DNA from: Terriglobia bacterium
GTDB taxonomy: Bacteria; Acidobacteriota; Terriglobia; Bryobacterales; Bryobacteraceae
Assembly: GCA_025350105.1 (NCBI GenBank)
Contig: JANXYJ010000181.1
Span: forward strand, 1 to 64,000
Direction: 5' to 3'
DNA: 64,000 bases
The notes beneath the pieces are model-generated. The model was not told the DNA's origin and did not search any database. It saw only the letters and a list, made by a program, of their open reading frames with translations. How positions within the stretch are numbered: the first letter of the stretch is position 1; each line of letters starts with the position of its first letter. The translations under genes were made by a program, and so were the position numbers. Below, piece after piece: positions 1-9,985 of this stretch.

Positions 1-3000
1 CCCCAACGCACTTCCGTCGCGCTCCTGCGAACCACGGGTATCCCCCATCTTCGATCACGTCGCCGGCCTTGATGTCGTTGTAGTTCACCAGCGAAATACC
101 GCACTCATAACCTGATTTCACTTCGCTGGCGTCGTTCTTGAAGCGCTTGAGTGCGTCAATCTTGCCGGTATGCACCAGTTTGTTATCGCGCATCAGGCGC
201 ACTTCGCAACTGCGCAGAATCACGCCGTCGTCCACCTGGCAGCCGGCCACCGCGCCAACCTTGGAAATCTTGAACACCTCGCGCACCTGCGCGCGGCCCT
301 TGTAGACTTGTTTGAAAACGGGCTCCAGAAGGCCCGTCATGGCGCGCTTAATTTCGTCCGAAAGCTCGTAAATAATCGAGTGCAGGCGGATATCCACCTT
401 CTCTTCTTCCGCCGTGGCTTGTGCGTTGCGTTCGGGCCGTACGTTGAAGCCCACAATTACCGCGTTCGAGGCCGACGCCAGCAGCACGTCGGTTTCGGTG
501 ATCGCACCGACGCCCGAATGCAGTACGCGGATCTTCACTTTGTCCGTTGACAGCCGTTGCAAGCTATCGGAAATCACTTCCGCCGTGCCGCCCACATCCG
601 TCTTCAGAATAATGCTGAGTTCCTTAACCTCGCCCTCTTTCAACTGATCGTGCAGTTGATCGAGCGTAATGCGCTTGGTCTTGGACATCTGTACTTCGCG
701 GTCTTTTTGCTGGCGGTAAATGACAATCTGTTTCGCCTTCGCCGTATCGGTGACCACCTGCAGCGTGTCACCCACATCGGGCAGCGAATCGAGGCCCAGC
801 ACTTCGGCAGGCATGGATGGACCCACTTCGCGTACCGGCTGTCCACCGTCGCCAAACATCGCACGGACCTTGCCCGACACCGAACCGCAGATCACGAAAT
901 CGCCCACCTTCAATGTTCCATTGCGCACCAGTACCGTTGCCACTGGACCGCGTCCACGATCCAGCTTTGCTTCGAGCACGGAACCCATGCCAGGCCGGGT
1001 TGCATTGGCTTTCAGATCTTGCAAATCGGCAACCAGCAGAATCATTTCCAGAAGACTATCGATGCCGTCTTTGGTTTTGGCCGAAACGTTCACCATGGGC
1101 GTATCGCCGCCCCATTCATCCCACAGCAGGCCGCGATCGGACAGCTGCTTCTTTACCCTATCCGGCTGAGCATCCGGTTTGTCGATTTTATTCACCGCCA
1201 CAATGATGGGCACGCCGGCTGCTTTGGCGTGATCGATGGCTTCCAGCGTCTGCGGCATCACACCGTCGTCCGCCGCCACCACCAGAATGACGATATCGGT
1301 CACCTTGGCGCCGCGCGCACGCATCCGGGTAAAGGCTTCGTGACCCGGCGTGTCAATGAACACAATATTCTTGCCGTTCTTCTCCACGTGATACGCGCCG
1401 ATGTGCTGCGTGATGCCGCCGGCTTCTCCGCCAGCCACATTGGCTTCGCGTATGGAATCGAGCAGCGAAGTTTTGCCGTGATCGACGTGGCCCATGATGG
1501 TGACCACCGGCGGCCGCTTCTCGCGATCGTCGTCTACTTCAGTCTGCTGAATTTCGTGCGTCGTTTCTTCTTCGTAGCTCAGCTTATTGGTGGAGGCGCC
1601 AAAGTCACGCGCCAGTTCCTCGGCCAGCTTTACGTCCATGGTCTGGTTGATAGTGGCGAAAATCTTCCTCTCCACCAAACGCTTCACCAGCAAGTTGCCC
1701 TTGATGCCCAGCTTTTCCGAAAGCTCTTTTACCGTGATGCCTTCGGCAATGGTGATCTCGCGATCGACCGGCGGCTGTTGGAACGATTCCTGGCGCCGCG
1801 AAACGGGACGCAAACGTCCTTCCTCATCCTCACGGCGATGGCCCGCTCCTCGCGTGCCGGGTTTGGTGGCATGGCGGCGGCCCGGATCGGTAGGCAAAGT
1901 GGCGGGTTCCGCCCGCAACGGCGAAGTAGGATGCATCGGCCGCCCGCGCGGAGGGCCGCCGGGACGCTGCGGATACGAACTGCCTGGATAAGGCGATCCA
2001 GGTGCCCCACCGGGACCCCCGCCACTACCCCGTGACAATGGTTGGCCGGGACGCACCGGACCGGTATAAATGGGGCGCCCTGGAACCGGACTGCTGGGGC
2101 GGGCCGACGGCGCGCCCGGCCGTGGTTGACCCGGCATGGCCGGTGCTGCTGGCGGTTTCGCCAAGCGGGCTGCCAAATCCGGACGCGGCGGAACCACCGG
2201 ACGTACGCCGGGCTGGCCTGCCAATGGTGGCCGTGGACCTGAACCGGTTTGACCGGATGATCCGGTTTGCGATGGTCCTGCTTGCGGAAAGCTCGACGGC
2301 GGGTAGTTTCCGTGCGAAGAATGCGCTGACGGCGGACGCAACGGTTGCTGCGCGGCGCCAGGCATCGGCGGTCGCGGCAGCGGACCGCCCGGTCTGGGTG
2401 AACCTGCGCCGGGCGTGGTAATCCCGCGAGGTGTTGTCATCCCACCGGGCGTGGTAATCATCGACGGCGGGTGAGCCGACCCCGGCATCGGCGTGGGCCT
2501 GGGCCCAGGCATCGTTGGACGCAACGGCGTCTGGCTGGCAGGACGCGGCGGTTGCGGGGTTCCCGGCTGGGTTGTTCCAGAAAGTTGGGTTGTCCCAGAA
2601 AGCTGGGTTGTTCCGGGAACGGGCGCACTCGGCGTGGCCGAACCAGGTGTGCTCATGGCTCCAGGCGCGGACGTTTGTGTCGCGGGATGGGTTGACGTGT
2701 GTGTTGACGTGTGTGTTGAGGTGTGTGTTGAAGGCTGAGTGGACAGCTGTCCGGCCGCCCCCGGTAGCGGTTGCCTTGGTCCCGAGAAATCTTGTCCAGG
2801 CCGTGGTATTGGTGGCACCGCACGAACCGGAATCGCAGGTGAACGATTTACAATCGGACCACTGGGTGCCAGGCTTCCCGGTGCGGAACCCGACGCTAAA
2901 GGCGGACGCAACGGAAACGCTGTTTTGCGTTGCGGTGCCACTGGCGCGGCAGTTTCTGGCGTTACCGTTGTTGCCGCGTTGGTTGTGATACTCGGTGTGA

Positions 3001-3433
3001 CGGCCGGTGCAACACTGGGCGCAACACCTGGTGCAACAGCTGGTGCAACACCCGGCGCAACACTTGCAACGACCGGTGTGATGTTCGACGCAGCAGTTGG
3101 CGTGACAGCAATTGGCATGACAGCAGTTGGCGTCACTTCGGCTTTCGCTGTGTGCGGAATCTCCATCGGTTCACCGGAGCGGCTGCTCGAGTGTGCAGCC
3201 GATTCTGCAGAAGAAGCAGAAGCCGAAGACAGGTCACCGCGTGGCCGCTCGCCTGTCGATTCACCAGCATCTTCGCCAGTTACCCGGCGGCGAATTCTCA
3301 AGGCCAGATCGTCCTCAAGAGAACTGGAATGCGTCTTCTTGTCGTGGACGCCTAGCTCCGGCAAGATATCAATAATCACGCCGGGTTTTACCTCCAGCTC
3401 ACGAGCCAACTCGTTGATGCGAATTTTACTCAT
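1..3433 (-). CDS. infB: Translation initiation factor IF-2 (3' end lies beyond the window start)
   Basis: Minus-strand reading from ATG at 3433 is open to the window edge. It contains the IF-2 GTPase core ([45 protein letters not shown]) after a long repeat-rich N-terminal region. It lies downstream of nusA as in the classic operon. Confidence 0.95.
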   Translation of the reverse strand, partial: MSKIRINELARELEVKPGVIIDILPELGVHDKKTHSSSLEDDLALRIRRRVTGEDAGESTGERPRGDLSSASASSAESAAHSSSRSGEPMEIPHTAKAEVTPTAVMPIAVTPTAASNITPVVASVAPGVAPAVAPGVAPSVAPAVTPSITTNAATTVTPETAAPVAPQRKTAFPLRPPLASGSAPGSLAPSGPIVNRSPAIPVRAVPPIPRPGQDFSGPRQPLPGAAGQLSTQPSTHTSTHTSTHTSTHPATQTSAPGAMSTPGSATPSAPVPGTTQLSGTTQLSGTTQPGTPQPPRPASQTPLRPTMPGPRPTPMPGSAHPPSMITTPGGMTTPRGITTPGAGSPRPGGPLPRPPMPGAAQQPLRPPSAHSSHGNYPPSSFPQAGPSQTGSSGQTGSGPRPPLAGQPGVRPVVPPRPDLAARLAKPPAAPAMPGQPRPGAPSARPSSPVPGRPIYTGPVRPGQPLSRGSGGGPGGAPGSPYPGSSYPQRPGGPPRGRPMHPTSPLRAEPATLPTDPGRRHATKPGTRGAGHRREDEEGRLRPVSRRQESFQQPPVDREITIAEGITVKELSEKLGIKGNLLVKRLVERKIFATINQTMDVKLAEELARDFGASTNKLSYEEETTHEIQQTEVDDDREKRPPVVTIMGHVDHGKTSLLDSIREANVAGGEAGGITQHIGAYHVEKNGKNIVFIDTPGHEAFTRMRARGAKVTDIVILVVAADDGVMPQTLEAIDHAKAAGVPIIVAVNKIDKPDAQPDRVKKQLSDRGLLWDEWGGDTPMVNVSAKTKDGIDSLLEMILLVADLQDLKANATRPGMGSVLEAKLDRGRGPVATVLVRNGTLKVGDFVICGSVSGKVRAMFGDGGQPVREVGPSMPAEVLGLDSLPDVGDTLQVVTDTAKAKQIVIYRQQKDREVQMSKTKRITLDQLHDQLKEGEVKELSIILKTDVGGTAEVISDSLQRLSTDKVKIRVLHSGVGAITETDVLLASASNAVIVGFNVRPERNAQATAEEEKVDIRLHSIIYELSDEIKRAMTGLLEPVFKQVYKGRAQVREVFKISKVGAVAGCQVDDGVILRSCEVRLMRDNKLVHTGKIDALKRFKNDASEVKSGYECGISLVNYNDIKAGDVIEDGGYPWFAGARRKCVG

Positions 3434-3559
3434 ACGTAGCGCCTGACATTATGTTGCGTCACCTTCACCGGTTTGATGACCCAATGAAATAACCCAACCC
3501 AACGCCAGATAAGAACACGCGATTCCGCGATTAAACCTTTCCGAAGTCCCAACCAAATC

Positions 3560-5002
3560 TTACCCGGCCTGTCCGGTGGACTCCGCGTTTTCTATCGTAA
3601 CAGATTCATTTTGCACCGCTGTTGCGGTCTGGGCGATTGGTAGTTCGCCGCCCGCGCCGGCGTCATCACTGGATCCGGAAATGGGCGCGGCATCCGAGGG
3701 AACAACTGCCGCCACCGGTTCCGCCGCATTTTCATACTGACCGTAGTAACTGTTCACCGCCAGCTGAATTTTTTCCACCGCCTCCGGATCCACTTCCGGC
3801 AACAGTTCCAATTCTTCCGGCGTCATGGAACCCAGCCGTTCCACTGTGGTCACATCTCCGGCCATCAGTTTTTCTATGATGGCCTCGGTCAACCCATGAT
3901 CCAGCAGCACCGACACTGGCGCGCCCGGCACCACCATCGCGGCCATTTGCGATTCCACTTCCTGCCGCTTCTCTTCTTCGCTCTTAATATCAATACGCCA
4001 TCCTAGCAATTTTGCGGCCAAGCGCACATTCTGGCCTTTCTTGCCGATGGCGAGCGAAAGCTGCGTGTCGTCCACCACAACTTCCATGTGTTTGCCCAGC
4101 GAATCGACGATGGTCACGCGCGCAATCTTCGCCGGACTCAGCGCATGCGTCGCGAACACCACCGGATCGTCGCTGTATTCAATAATGTCGATTTTCTCGC
4201 CGCGCAGCTCACGGATAATGGACTGCACGCGCATGCCCTTCATGCCCACGCACGCGCCCACGCTATCCACATCGCGGTCCCTGCTGGAAACCGTGATCTT
4301 GGTCCGTTCGCCGGCTTCGCGCGCACATCCCTTGATGCTCACCGTGCCGTCGTAAATCTCCGGCACTTCCTGTTCAAACAGACGCATCACCAGCTCCGGC
4401 GCCGCGCGCGAAATCACCACACCAGCATTCTTGCCGATCTTTTCAACGCTCTTAATCACGCAGCGGATGCGGTCACCCACGCTGAAGCTTTCCAGTTTCG
4501 ATTGTTCTTTTTTGCCCAAACGCGCTTCGGTTTTCCCTAAATCCACAACCAGATCCGGGCCTTCGATGCGCTTTACCACGCAGTTCACCAGCTCGCCCAC
4601 ACGGCCGGAAAATTCGGAATGAATATTTTCGCGTTCCGCTTCGCGCACTTTTTGCAGAATCACCTGCTTGGCCAGCTGCGCGGAAATGCGGCCCAGCGCT
4701 TCGGTCTTTTTGGGGAAACGGATTTCCTGTCCAAGCTCGGCATCTTTGCGCATGGCCTGTGCCGCGCCCAGCGTCATTTCCTTGTCCGGATCGGTGACTT
4801 CTTCCACTACTTTCTTAATGCCGAAAATTTGCAGGGCGCCGGTGCCCGGATCGAAATCCGCGCCCAGTTCCTCGTTGGTATGAAATTGCTTCCGCGCCGC
4901 CACCAGCATGGCGTCCTTCACCGCGTCCAGAATAATTTTCGGGTCAATACCCTTTTCTTTGGCTAGACTTTCGACGTTTTGTAAAATCGGTCCTAAGCTC
5001 AT
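3560..5002 (-). CDS. nusA: Transcription termination/antitermination factor NusA
   Basis: 480 aa ORF with S1/KH regions (VGACVGMKGMRVQSIIRELRGEKIDIIEYSDDPVVFATHALSPAKI) and a C-terminal helix-hairpin-helix; located between rimP and infB. Confidence 0.97.
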   Translation of the reverse strand: MSLGPILQNVESLAKEKGIDPKIILDAVKDAMLVAARKQFHTNEELGADFDPGTGALQIFGIKKVVEEVTDPDKEMTLGAAQAMRKDAELGQEIRFPKKTEALGRISAQLAKQVILQKVREAERENIHSEFSGRVGELVNCVVKRIEGPDLVVDLGKTEARLGKKEQSKLESFSVGDRIRCVIKSVEKIGKNAGVVISRAAPELVMRLFEQEVPEIYDGTVSIKGCAREAGERTKITVSSRDRDVDSVGACVGMKGMRVQSIIRELRGEKIDIIEYSDDPVVFATHALSPAKIARVTIVDSLGKHMEVVVDDTQLSLAIGKKGQNVRLAAKLLGWRIDIKSEEEKRQEVESQMAAMVVPGAPVSVLLDHGLTEAIIEKLMAGDVTTVERLGSMTPEELELLPEVDPEAVEKIQLAVNSYYGQYENAAEPVAAVVPSDAAPISGSSDDAGAGGELPIAQTATAVQNESVTIENAESTGQAG

Positions 5003-5053
5003 ATATCCCTGTTTTCGTTTTTCTGGATTTCCGTTTTCTGGTCTCTTCTTAAA

Positions 5054-5128
5054 CTTTGCTACTGGGCTTACACTCTGCTACTGGCTTACACTTTGCTACT
5101 GGGCTTACCGTTTCCTGCTGGGCTGACA
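5054..5128. repeat. Four ~19-bp tandem repeats (CTTTGCTACTGGGCTTACA-like) in the rimP-nusA spacer
   Basis: Units 5054-5072, 5073-5090, 5091-5109, 5110-5128, read directly from the sequence. Confidence 0.9.
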
Positions 5129-5183
5129 ATTTGGTACTAACTTTTCGCTGGAACGGGATGCCAGCGCCGCGGCCGCTTGGCCC

Positions 5184-5759
5184 CTACCACTCGAACTTAA
5201 GGTTGGCCTTTTCCACGTGGTCCAGCGGAATTAAAACGCTTTTGCCGGGCGTGGGTTCCAGCGTAATCACGCCGTCAGCAAAGCCTTTCAGGGCGCCAAT
5301 CCAATGGCGCTGGTTTTCCACCGGCCGCCGCAGTACGATCTTCACTTTTTGGCCCACGAAGCGTTCAAACTCACGCGGCTTGGTGAGCTTCCGCTCCACT
5401 CCCGGCGAACTGACCTCTAACGCGTAAGCTTCGCCCGGAATCACGTCTTCCACGTCCAAAATCGTACCCACTTCGTGCGAAATGAATTCACAATCGGCAT
5501 GGGTCACACCCGAGAATGCCACGCCGGTTGGCGCCGGAACATTCGGAAATTCTGTGGTCGCTGCCGTGGCAGCTGAATCCATGTGACTTCCCGCTACCGT
5601 GGCAGCTGTAGGCATACGATCAATCACCATCCGCAGCACACGGTTCCGCCCGCCGCCCACCAGTTCCACATCGACAATCTCGATGCCCTGGCTGGCGCCG
5701 ACGCGCTCGGCGATCTCTCGCACTTTTTCCGTAATTGCCTCTCGATTCCGGTCTGCCAT
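5184..5759 (-). CDS. rimP: Ribosome maturation factor RimP
   Basis: RimP signature (REIAERVGASQGIEIVDVELVGGGRNRVLRMVIDR ... CEFISHEVGTILDVEDVIPGEAYALEVSSPGVERKLTKPREFERFVGQKVKI); upstream of nusA. Confidence 0.95.
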   Translation of the reverse strand: MADRNREAITEKVREIAERVGASQGIEIVDVELVGGGRNRVLRMVIDRMPTAATVAGSHMDSAATAATTEFPNVPAPTGVAFSGVTHADCEFISHEVGTILDVEDVIPGEAYALEVSSPGVERKLTKPREFERFVGQKVKIVLRRPVENQRHWIGALKGFADGVITLEPTPGKSVLIPLDHVEKANLKFEW

Positions 5760-6054
5760 AACGCACCTGGGAGCTTTTGCCCAGTCTTTTTATCCGGTTG
5801 GCCGCAAAACCCCTTGGCTGCCGTTTACAAATTGCCAGCCGTCGACGGGCTGCGCTGACGCACTTAACGTTTTGCCAATAAAAAAGTGGGCTTTCGCCCA
5901 CGGGAGTCATTCGCCAACTGATTCCAGTATACACGAGGGGCCAAGCCCACCGGAATCCGCCTCTCCGGATCTTTCTTGGATTGGAATGCCGCGCGACTTC
6001 TATCGGGGGCTGCAAGAGACCGTATAATGTTGCAATCGAGAGGAATATTCGCCA

Positions 6055-6654
6055 TTGAAACCCGATCCCGCAGCCTTACGCCGCCATTACGCTTCCCTCC
6101 CCGACGAGGTTCTTCTTGATATGGATCGGGCCGAACTCACCCAATTGGCCCAGCAGGTTTATGATGACGAACTGGCCAGCCGGCATCTGAGCACGGGCAC
6201 CGGCGCACAGGAATCGGCCGGCCCTGAACAACCCGCCGAGAAAACGGATGACGAACTGGATTGGTCTGCCGATCCCGATTGGTTGAGCGAGGCCGCCTGT
6301 GCCTGTGCCTTCGACAACGCGGCGGAAATGGACGAAGCCCGCGAGATTCTGGAGAAGGCGGAAATTCTTTGTCATGCCCGCCTTCTGCCTAGGGATACTT
6401 CGCCCGGCCAACCACCGCGCTTTGACTATGAACTGATGGTTCCGAGCGCACTCAATCTCCGTGCCATCAGCGTGCTGGACAAAGAACTGTTCAATCCTCC
6501 GGTGGAAGCCCAATGGCGGGCCCATTTTGAGGTGCTAGCGGACCAGGATTTCAGCGCCCTGCGTTTGGAGGACCTCACCGCCGGCTTGCAGGATCGCATC
6601 GCCCGCCTCACCGCCGCCTTTAACGACGAACGGATGCGGCGCTGGGGGCGCTGA
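6055..6654 (+). CDS. Conserved hypothetical protein (possible DUF2007-like C-terminal region)
   Basis: 199 aa ORF with TTG start and acidic composition; clear coding composition, family assignment weak. Confidence 0.7.
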   Translation: MKPDPAALRRHYASLPDEVLLDMDRAELTQLAQQVYDDELASRHLSTGTGAQESAGPEQPAEKTDDELDWSADPDWLSEAACACAFDNAAEMDEAREILEKAEILCHARLLPRDTSPGQPPRFDYELMVPSALNLRAISVLDKELFNPPVEAQWRAHFEVLADQDFSALRLEDLTAGLQDRIARLTAAFNDERMRRWGR

Positions 6655-6724
6655 ATCGTATCCCGAGTGGGTGGGGTGCGAGTAACCCAGGATCGCGGCA
6701 CCGCCAGCCAGGGGCTCAGCTTTT

Positions 6725-6756
6725 TGTCCTGCGCCGATTCTGTCCTGCGCCGATTC
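6725..6756. repeat. Perfect 16-bp tandem duplication TGTCCTGCGCCGATTC x2
   Basis: 6725-6740 and 6741-6756 are identical. Confidence 0.9.
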
Positions 6757-6845
6757 GCTGTTGAAGGGATGCCCGCCGTAGTGATGATCACCATCGCCTT
6801 CGCGCGGACTCGGTCGTCGCAAAGGCGGACAGGGCAAAGGGAAGT

Positions 6846-7170
6846 TGGTGCGGGCGGAGGGACTTGAACCCTCACGGACCTTGCGGTCCAACGGATTTTC
6901 ATACCCGCTACGGCTTTCGCCGCCGCCCACCGCTTTCGCAAGTGGGGTTTGGGGTCTGGACTATCCCTTCACCGTTCCCGGATTGGTTCCGGGGCTCAGG
7001 TGCTGCCCGTCTAGTCTCTACACCTTCCCGGCCGCTTCGGGCCGGGCTTGGCTCGGGATCGCCATGTTAGAGGGTTCCCCGACTTTGAGCAGTTCTGCAT
7101 CGCCGGTTTCCCGGCGAGCACTCAAGTTGGCGCTTAAGTCCGATGCGTCTGCCGATTCCGCCACGCCCGC
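6846..7170 (-). tRNA. tRNA-Leu(UAA) interrupted by a group I intron (5' exon 7170-7136, intron 7135-6900, 3' exon 6899-6846 including CCA)
   Basis: Minus strand: acceptor GCGGGCG pairs with CGCCCGC-A-CCA; D arm GCGGAATCGGCAGACGC; anticodon loop CTT^AAAA split after U34; long variable arm TTGGACCGCAAGGTCC; T arm GAGGGTTCAAGTCCCTC. The intron ends in G, contains GCGATCCCGAGCCAAGCCC (P/Q-like) and a P7 pairing GACTA...TAGTC within GTAGAGACTAGAC / AAGGGATAGTCCAGA. Confidence 0.93.
6900..7135 (-). ncRNA. Group I intron (about 236 nt, no internal ORF) within tRNA-Leu(UAA)
   Basis: Conserved P7 strands GACTA/TAGTC, terminal G, insertion at the position known for cyanobacterial/plastid trnL(UAA) introns. 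Confidence 0.9.
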
Positions 7171-7430
7171 AATATCCAAATGCCGTTCCCAGTGTAGCGT
7201 CCTTTCGAGTGCAGACCAAACTAACTTTTAAGTCCCTCTGGCCTACCTGCATGCTGCTGATAAATAAAGGATTACATTCTGCAAGATGTGAGCCTGTGTA
7301 AGTAACCGTGTAAACTTCGTTTGTTAAAAATCTCTCGCCACGTCAGCATCTTATCGCGATCAAGGCGCAGCTGGCATGCGAGCTCAGCACTGCACGCCAG
7401 ATACGAAGGATCGTGGATGTGAGGGTCGGC

Positions 7431-9869
7431 TCAATTCTTGTACAGGGGCGTGGGTGTCCAAACGTACTTGCCGGTTTTGTTGATATAGCCGTACTTCCCG
7501 TCTTTGGTGGAAACAAACGCAAGACCATGGTGGAAGTCCTCAGCGCGCGTTGCCGTCATGGGTTCGATGACCATTTTCCCTGTGGTATCGATGTATCCCC
7601 ACTTACCGCCAATTACCACCGCCGCCAGCCCCTCAGAGAAGTGAAAGGTCAAGTCGAATCGGGGTTTAATAAAGGTCTTGCCGTTGCGATCAATGTATCC
7701 GTACTTCTTGCCGAACTTCCAACGCGACAATCCCTCCACGAAGTCTCCCCATACGGTGCCACAGTCTGTCTCACCCGCTGATACCGGAGGCTGAAGAACC
7801 ATGGTGCCGGTTGTATTCACGTATCCACAGTTATGTTTTCGATTGACCGAAGCTAGTCCTTGGTTGAAGGAACTTCCCCATTCGAATTGGGGGGCGATCA
7901 TCCACTTACCTGTTTTGTCGATATAGCCCCAGCCATCATCGCCCGAAGTCGATTTCGTGACGGAGGCCATCCCCTCAGAGAACGGATAAACATACGTGAA
8001 CTCGGGTGGAATCGCGAATTTACCGGTCTTATCGATGTAACCCTTCTTACCGCCGACTTCAATTACGGCGAGGCCATCGTGAAACGCGCTTTCCGCGCTG
8101 TCAGTTCCAATATTGTTATGCTCTCCGAAGCTCGTTTCTTGCCGTTCGTCAATCACAACTGCGCCAGTCTTGTCGATGAACCCCCACTTCGCATCGGCAC
8201 TCAATTGCAAACCGGATACTTGGACGCGGGCCAGACCTTCGGAGAACTCCTGCGCCCACGGAAATCTCGGCTCGATCACGACTTTACCGGTCATGTCGAT
8301 GTAGCCCCACTTCTTGTCGCGCTCAAAACGAGCCATCCCCTCCGAGAAATCCCCCACCGCGTCGAAGCACAGAGGTATCACGACTCGGCCATTTTGATCG
8401 ATGAAACCACCTCTGCCTTTATCTTCCACCGGAAAAAGATGATCACCGTCACGTAGGTTAGGTCGGTTCGCGCTGGTTGCCACTGCGCACGCCTGATCAC
8501 GCGGTGCGTGCTCCGGGGCTAGTATGCCGTCCGGCGTTACCTCCCGGCCCGAGCAGCCGCCGAAGTTTTCCTTGTACTCGGCGCATTCCCCCGCTGAAAA
8601 ATCCGAAGGGCTCCAATTCAACAATCCGGACACGCCGCCGTAACGCCACAGAAGCATGTGTTTATCAGGAAAAAGAATCCAGTAGGTTTCCGAGTAAGTG
8701 TTGCCCACGATTAGGAGGACCGCTTCTTCTTGTTGTCCCCGCAGTTGCTCAATCAGGTCCGGCCGCTCTCGAAATCGCATGTCGTCGCCGAACGTTCGCA
8801 ATGTCTTATCCCCAATCGAACGGCTGTGGACATATGAGATCCGGACCGTGACTCGCGGGTGTCCCTGGATATATTGATTCAGCCACGGTACTGACAAAGC
8901 CAGAGTTTCGTACTTCTCAGCGTTGGCAAGAAACGTATCTACGCCCTCAACCCTACCCTGGACTTGTCGCAGAACGAGTCCCACGCTAACGCCCGGCGGA
9001 AAGGTAGCTTTGCGCAGGGTTGCGTGCAGATTCATTTCCTCCGGTTCGCCTTTGTAAGTCGCCGTTCCGTATTCGGGGTGATGATAAGGGGTGATCTCCG
9101 AAGCCACGACTTCATAGCGACTTCTCAGCGCCGTCAAAGCATCGCCGGCGCGATCCTGGGAGCCGAGCAAATTCCATTCGCGTTCGATGGATCGCTTGGT
9201 ATTCTCTACAAGTTCATACGAGAACGTCGAGCCTCTCAAACGGTCTTTGTTCGGCGACTTCTTTTCGAGCAGGTTCGCAACAACCCTTGAAAGGTCGGCG
9301 TTGTATGTCTGCCCGTTCAGGCCCTGGACCGACCAGGGAAGCATGAAGGGGTAGTAGGAATGCGTTTCCGCCCCAAGTTTGGACCCATCTTCGAACGTCA
9401 CCTCCACCGTAACCCCTGGATAGTCGTCCGTTCTGACGTACGAGAACAACGCGGGTACCACGCGTGCTACCTGTTGGGCATCCTTGATTGTGTCGGACAG
9501 CAAAGCCCGCTGGCTTGCTGTTGCTCGGGCTACCTCCAATCGAAAGCGTCCCTTGGGGTCGACGATTTGTTCGTTGAGCCACGCGGGCGTTGCTCCTAGA
9601 TTGAAAAGCTCCGGCCGAGCAATAGTTGGGGCATTCAGCGCAGCGATCAGTGCCTCCACTTTTGACCGATCTACCCGCTTGCCATTTGAAACGAAGGTGC
9701 CGCTCTTGGCACGAATCAAGATGGTCTGATCTTGGGTCGTCCCGAGTCCGCCCCAGCCGGAACGGATTGAAATCTCGCGTACAGGAGACTGAGCTACACC
9801 AAATCTTTGCAGAGAAAGAAGAAGAACACAGGCTAAGTGCCACCGAGATGTGAACCATTTTGCCTGCAC
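7431..9869 (-). CDS. Exported WG-repeat (KWG) protein
   Basis: 812 aa; signal-peptide-like N-terminus; repeated units such as GWGYIDKTGKWMIAPQFEWGSSFNQGLASV and KWGYIDMTGKVVIEPRFPWAQEFSEGLARV. Confidence 0.9.
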   Translation of the reverse strand: MQAKWFTSRWHLACVLLLSLQRFGVAQSPVREISIRSGWGGLGTTQDQTILIRAKSGTFVSNGKRVDRSKVEALIAALNAPTIARPELFNLGATPAWLNEQIVDPKGRFRLEVARATASQRALLSDTIKDAQQVARVVPALFSYVRTDDYPGVTVEVTFEDGSKLGAETHSYYPFMLPWSVQGLNGQTYNADLSRVVANLLEKKSPNKDRLRGSTFSYELVENTKRSIEREWNLLGSQDRAGDALTALRSRYEVVASEITPYHHPEYGTATYKGEPEEMNLHATLRKATFPPGVSVGLVLRQVQGRVEGVDTFLANAEKYETLALSVPWLNQYIQGHPRVTVRISYVHSRSIGDKTLRTFGDDMRFRERPDLIEQLRGQQEEAVLLIVGNTYSETYWILFPDKHMLLWRYGGVSGLLNWSPSDFSAGECAEYKENFGGCSGREVTPDGILAPEHAPRDQACAVATSANRPNLRDGDHLFPVEDKGRGGFIDQNGRVVIPLCFDAVGDFSEGMARFERDKKWGYIDMTGKVVIEPRFPWAQEFSEGLARVQVSGLQLSADAKWGFIDKTGAVVIDERQETSFGEHNNIGTDSAESAFHDGLAVIEVGGKKGYIDKTGKFAIPPEFTYVYPFSEGMASVTKSTSGDDGWGYIDKTGKWMIAPQFEWGSSFNQGLASVNRKHNCGYVNTTGTMVLQPPVSAGETDCGTVWGDFVEGLSRWKFGKKYGYIDRNGKTFIKPRFDLTFHFSEGLAAVVIGGKWGYIDTTGKMVIEPMTATRAEDFHHGLAFVSTKDGKYGYINKTGKYVWTPTPLYKN

Positions 9870-9985
9870 GTTTCCATTATCCGCCGGATGTAGCTCAATT
9901 CATCCTCGATATGCGGGATGGTGCTACCCCTATGCCGAAGACACACGCAGTTTTTTCGGATTCGAAGTGGGGGGTAAAGTGAAAT

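Noticed and set aside
557-2035. 492-aa + strand ORF in the ORF track
   Set aside because: Antisense to the highly conserved IF-2 GTPase domain; composition (His/Arg-rich) is typical of GC-rich shadow ORFs.
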